This document shows, one piece after another, positions 5,101-7,749 of a DNA stretch of 7,749 nt. Position 1 is the first letter of the stretch. Each line of letters begins with the position of its first letter. Where the stretch lies: positions 1 to 7,749 of the forward strand of contig CATYWI010000051.1 of NCBI GenBank assembly GCA_958414155.1, written 5' to 3'. This DNA comes from an uncultured Anaerotruncus sp. Its GTDB lineage: Bacteria > Bacillota_A > Clostridia > Oscillospirales > CAG-272. Position numbers and translations under genes: made by a program. The notes below the pieces were generated by a model. That model did no database searches. It saw only the letters and a list, made by a program, of their open reading frames with translations, and was not told where the DNA came from.

Positions 5101-6336
5101 ATGAAAGTATTAGTCGTAAACGCCGGCTCCAGCTCTCTTAAATATCAGCTTTTTGACACCTCGGATTATACCGTAAAAGCCAAGGGAATATGCGAGCGTA
5201 TAGGCGAAGAAATGGGCGTGCTCGATCACAAAAATCTCGTAAAGGGCACCCGTACACAGAAGGATATGAAAATATCCACTCACACGGAAGCGGTGCGTAT
5301 CGTTATCGACGCGCTGACCGATCCCGAAATCGGCGTTATCTCCGACATGTCTGAGATCGAAGCCGTGGGACACCGCATAGTTCACGGCGGATTTTATTTT
5401 TCACAGTCCGTGCTGCTTGACGACGATGTGCTGGCAAAGCTTGAGCTTTGTCACGATTTTGCGCCGCTTCACACCGGTGCGCATCTCCAGGGCATACGTG
5501 GCTGTCTTTCGGTAATGCCGGGCGTTCCGCAGGTGCTCGTATTTGACACCGCGTTCCACCAGACCATGCCGCCGGAATCCTACATGTACGCCCTGCCCTA
5601 CGCAATGTACGAAAAGTATCACATACGCCGTTACGGTGCGCACGGCACCTCCCACCGCTATGTTGCCGGCGAGATGATAAAGCTGCTTGGCGGCAAAGCC
5701 GAGGGCACAAAGATAATCACATGCCACATAGGCAACGGCTCGTCCATCTCCGCCGTCAAGGATGGCAAGGTGCTTGACACCTCAATGGGCTTCACCCCTC
5801 TTGCCGGCGTGCTTATGGGCACCCGGTGCGGCAACATCGACCCTGCCATCGTCCCCTACATAATGGACAAGGAGGGCATGTCCACTGCCGAGGTCGCGAC
5901 CTTCATGAACAAAAAATGCGGATACCTCGGTATCACCGAAGGTTATTCGTCCGACTCGCGCGATCTTGAATCCGCCATTGCCAACGGCCCCTCCGACCCG
6001 CACTATGAACTTTCAAACCTCGCGGTAAATATGCTCAAGCATGAGATGAAGGAATACATAGGCGCATATACCGCAATAATGAACGGACTTGACGCGCTCG
6101 TTTTCACAGCCGGACTCGGTGAGAACAATCCCCGTCTGCGCAAGATAGTATGCGAGGACATGGAATTCTTCGGCATAAAGCTGAACGACGAGGTAAACGA
6201 CCGCACTCTCCGTCAGCCGAACATCGTAAAGATCTCCGCAGACGATTCACGCGTACCCGTTTATGTCATCCCGACAGATGAAGAGCTCGTTATCGCCCGC
6301 GATACCGAAAGCATAGTAAACGGACTTAAAAAGTAA
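5101..6336 (+). CDS. ackA: Acetate kinase
   Basis: This 411-residue cytoplasmic enzyme interconverts acetyl phosphate + ADP and acetate + ATP, the substrate-level ATP step of acetate fermentation; it acts as a homodimer of the ASKHA fold. Residues equivalent to the known active site are present: NAGSSSLK (7-14), Arg92 in HRIVHGG, His124, Asp149 in FDTAFHQTMP, His181 in GAHGTSH, the HIGNGSS loop (209-215), Arg242 in MGTRCGNIDPA, and Glu395 in PTDEEL. Length fits the ~400 of the family. One oddity is APLHTGAH (121-128), where most homologues have PLHNPxx, with Asn-Pro replaced by Thr-Gly beside catalytic His124. The start is fixed by the family N-terminus MKVLVVNAGS and by AAAGGA about 11 bases upstream. 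It is monocistronic here, with its own promoter and a terminator at 6342. The usual partner pta is not in the window. Confidence 0.98.
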   Translation: MKVLVVNAGSSSLKYQLFDTSDYTVKAKGICERIGEEMGVLDHKNLVKGTRTQKDMKISTHTEAVRIVIDALTDPEIGVISDMSEIEAVGHRIVHGGFYFSQSVLLDDDVLAKLELCHDFAPLHTGAHLQGIRGCLSVMPGVPQVLVFDTAFHQTMPPESYMYALPYAMYEKYHIRRYGAHGTSHRYVAGEMIKLLGGKAEGTKIITCHIGNGSSISAVKDGKVLDTSMGFTPLAGVLMGTRCGNIDPAIVPYIMDKEGMSTAEVATFMNKKCGYLGITEGYSSDSRDLESAIANGPSDPHYELSNLAVNMLKHEMKEYIGAYTAIMNGLDALVFTAGLGENNPRLRKIVCEDMEFFGIKLNDEVNDRTLRQPNIVKISADDSRVPVYVIPTDEELVIARDTESIVNGLKK

Positions 6337-6341
6337 ATTCC

Positions 6342-6390
6342 AATGGGGATGTTAAAAAACTCAAATTGAGTTTTTTAACACCCCCATTTT
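6342..6390 (+). terminator. Long terminator hairpin between ackA and the convergent ATPase gene
   Basis: AATGGGGATGTTAAAAAACTC (6342-6362 minus its final base; arms of 21) pairs with 6368-6388 with one A/C mismatch, around an AAATT loop, and runs into TTTTAT. It begins 5 bases after the ackA stop. The minus-strand gene ends at 6409, so the same hairpin also lies about 20 bases beyond its stop and may terminate both convergent transcripts. The U-run is clear only for the plus strand. Confidence 0.85.
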
Positions 6391-6408
6391 ATCACAAAAG
6401 CCGCGGAT

Positions 6409-7593
6409 TTACAAGTACTCGGAAAAAAACTCTGCCGCCGCCTCGCGCTCGGCGGCTTCTTTGCGTTCAAAATCCATTGTGTTCATGTATATTTCCTCAA
6501 GCGCGAAATGTGCACGCGCGGCGTCGGACATTGCGGCAAGCGCCGCCGTCACTGCGTTGTCCGCAAGCGCCGAAAGGCGCAGATATTCCGCCCGCGCACT
6601 GCCGGTACTGCCGCCGAACCGACGCAGTCCCACGCGGTGAAGGACCACTCCCTCCCCGACCTGCGGCTTGCGGTCGGCTGTATATACAACATCCCCTATG
6701 CGCACCGCCGCGCAAAGCTCCGGTAGGAGCGGATCGGGTGAAATACGGCAGGGCGTACCGCTTCGTTCGGCATCGGCAGCGACGGCTGTGACAAACAGTA
6801 TACCGGCTCCCGGAAACGGTTCGTCCGACATAAGATATACGTCGCGCGCGCCGTGGTATATCCCGCCGAGCATGACCGCACCGCGCATGCCGAGCGACCG
6901 GTGCGGAGAGCGCAGCACACTGCGCGCGGACGAAGCGTCCCCCGCCCCGTTTTCGCTTTCGTTACCGTTGCCGTTCATGCTTCGCCTTGCCTCGCCCGCC
7001 ATTCGTGCGGCGGTCCTTGCGGCGCGCTCGCGATCGGTCAGACCCGCGGCAAGCTCCAGCGCCGCGCGGCGAATCCCGCCCGCCGACGCAAGGCAGGAAA
7101 ATGCACGCTTCCACGCGCGGCTTTTTTCCGCGTTCAGCTCCTCGATACGGCTGCGCGCCGCTCTGAGCCTTGCGCTGTCCCAGCAGGCGCCGAGATCAAA
7201 AAGCTCATCCCGCGCTCCGGGCAGCGATGCCTCGGCGGCGTGCGGCGCCGTACCGTCCTGAACGCCGTACACCCTGCCGTCCGGAAAGACCGCCGCAATG
7301 CCGTCAAGCGACCCGGGATCCGACGAGCAGAAATAATATTCCACCGCCGCGCCCGCCGCAGAGGCTGTGTCCGCCATGCGGTAAAGCATATGCGATTTCC
7401 CGGTGCCGGGTCCGCCCTTGATTATCATACGGCGCGTACAGCCCGCAGAGGTCAGTCCTTCAAACCAGCCTACAAAGCCGCTCGATGTGTTTGCGGCAGC
7501 AAAATAGGACTTGTCGGGTGCCTCCGCCGCGCGGTATGTACCGTCAAAGCGCCACTCGGACGGCGCGTGCTTGCCTGTCATCCCCTGTGCCAT
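6409..7593 (-). CDS. P-loop ATPase of the PRK06851-like family, degenerate second P-loop
   Basis: A 394-residue cytoplasmic protein resembling the uncharacterised PRK06851 ATPase family of Firmicutes, recognised from memory. It has SYFAAANTSSGF (29-40), an intact Walker A GGPGTGKS (60-67), CSSDPGSLDGI (89-99), DGTAPH (113-118) and GACWDSARLR (135-144), all typical of the family's first half. A helical Arg/Ala/Glu-rich middle follows (about 145-205), then an Asn/Gly/Glu-rich stretch (207-218). The second half normally repeats the P-loop domain, but here the equivalent site reads DEPFPGAGILFV (257-268), lacking the GKS residues. Only one functional nucleotide site is therefore expected. ATG 7593 follows the spoIIIAH stop by three bases with no good Shine-Dalgarno, implying translational coupling. 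Function is unknown; co-transcription with sporulation genes suggests, but does not prove, a sporulation-related role. Confidence 0.82.
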   Translation of the reverse strand: MAQGMTGKHAPSEWRFDGTYRAAEAPDKSYFAAANTSSGFVGWFEGLTSAGCTRRMIIKGGPGTGKSHMLYRMADTASAAGAAVEYYFCSSDPGSLDGIAAVFPDGRVYGVQDGTAPHAAEASLPGARDELFDLGACWDSARLRAARSRIEELNAEKSRAWKRAFSCLASAGGIRRAALELAAGLTDRERAARTAARMAGEARRSMNGNGNESENGAGDASSARSVLRSPHRSLGMRGAVMLGGIYHGARDVYLMSDEPFPGAGILFVTAVAADAERSGTPCRISPDPLLPELCAAVRIGDVVYTADRKPQVGEGVVLHRVGLRRFGGSTGSARAEYLRLSALADNAVTAALAAMSDAARAHFALEEIYMNTMDFERKEAAEREAAAEFFSEYL

Positions 7594-7596
7594 CGC

Positions 7597-7749
7597 TCAG
7601 GTCTTTTCGATTATAACGATCTTATCGGGCGAAATACCGGTCTGCTCGTATACGATCGTATTTATCTGCGCGACCTCGGCGGCGGTAAGACCGCGGCTCT
7701 TGACAACGATGTTCACAGCGCCGTTGCTGATAACGGCAACGCATTTTTC
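7597..7749 (-). CDS. spoIIIAH: Stage III sporulation protein AH, C-terminal 50 residues (5' end beyond the window)
   Basis: The minus strand is open from the right edge to TGA at 7599-7597. The last residues include EKCVAVISNGAVNIVVKSRG, then LTAAEVAQINTIVYEQTG and a short ISPDKIVIIEKT end. This matches the C-terminus of SpoIIIAH-type proteins, which have the pattern 'VAV.....VNVVVKS..LT..EVAQI..IV...TG....I.I'. SpoIIIAH is the mother-cell protein that crosses the forespore outer membrane and binds forespore SpoIIQ, forming the feeding-tube channel. Its ring-building-like domain is the part seen here; the membrane anchor lies outside. It is normally the last gene of the eight-gene spoIIIA operon, under sigma-E control. 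Here it is followed after three bases by the ATPase gene. Identification is by recognition of the C-terminal motif only. Confidence 0.8.
   Translation of the reverse strand, partial: EKCVAVISNGAVNIVVKSRGLTAAEVAQINTIVYEQTGISPDKIVIIEKT

Noticed and set aside
6668..7261. A 197-codon plus-strand open frame antisense to the ATPase gene
   Set aside because: Ser/Ala/Arg-rich low-complexity translation typical of the complement of a GC-rich gene; the minus strand has a clear Walker A and family motifs.

Overview
The window looks like chromosome from an anaerobic, endospore-forming (or formerly spore-forming) Firmicute of the class Clostridia. The evidence is the C-terminus of SpoIIIAH at the right edge, an acetate kinase of clostridial type, a YerB-like DUF3048 lipoprotein, strong AGGAGG-type ribosome binding sites and sigma-A promoters. 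Most of the window is fairly GC-rich with many Ala/Arg/Gly codons, whereas the first ~390 bases are visibly more AT-rich.

Layout, left to right. Positions 1-678 are an accessory-looking stretch: the 5' end of an unrecognised minus-strand gene with its own promoter and a perfect 11-bp inverted repeat abutting the -35 box, then a decayed plus-strand transposase C-terminus, then a GC-rich, hairpin-rich, repeat-bearing segment and a possible 31-codon minus-strand ORF. Positions 679-1908 (minus) hold an M20-family metal-dependent amidohydrolase. Positions 2109-3680 (minus) are a two-gene unit with a strong promoter (3720-3748): a 100-residue conserved-looking hypothetical protein followed by a DUF3048 lipoprotein, ended by an elaborate terminator at 2011-2081. 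Positions 3807-4964 (minus) encode TmcAL, the tRNA(Met) cytidine acetate ligase. It is divergent from ackA (5101-6336, plus), which has a near-consensus promoter and a long terminator hairpin. Positions 6409-7593 (minus) encode a P-loop ATPase resembling the PRK06851 family, starting three bases after the stop of spoIIIAH (7597 to the window edge).

How the genes relate: acetate kinase (acetyl-phosphate + ADP to acetate + ATP) sits head-to-head with an enzyme that uses acetate and ATP to modify the tRNA anticodon, so the pair shares acetate and ATP. The phosphotransacetylase partner gene (pta) is not in the window. The ATPase is probably the distal gene of a spoIIIA-type transcription unit and may be co-expressed with sporulation genes. 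The DUF3048 lipoprotein would act on the outer face of the membrane.

I did not find a clear new multi-gene system such as a defence island, CRISPR array or biosynthetic cluster. The most unusual items are the degenerate second P-loop of the ATPase, overlapping alternative hairpins where the DUF3048 gene lacks a Shine-Dalgarno sequence, the inverted repeat next to the left-edge promoter, and the structured repeat-like segment beside the transposase remnant.
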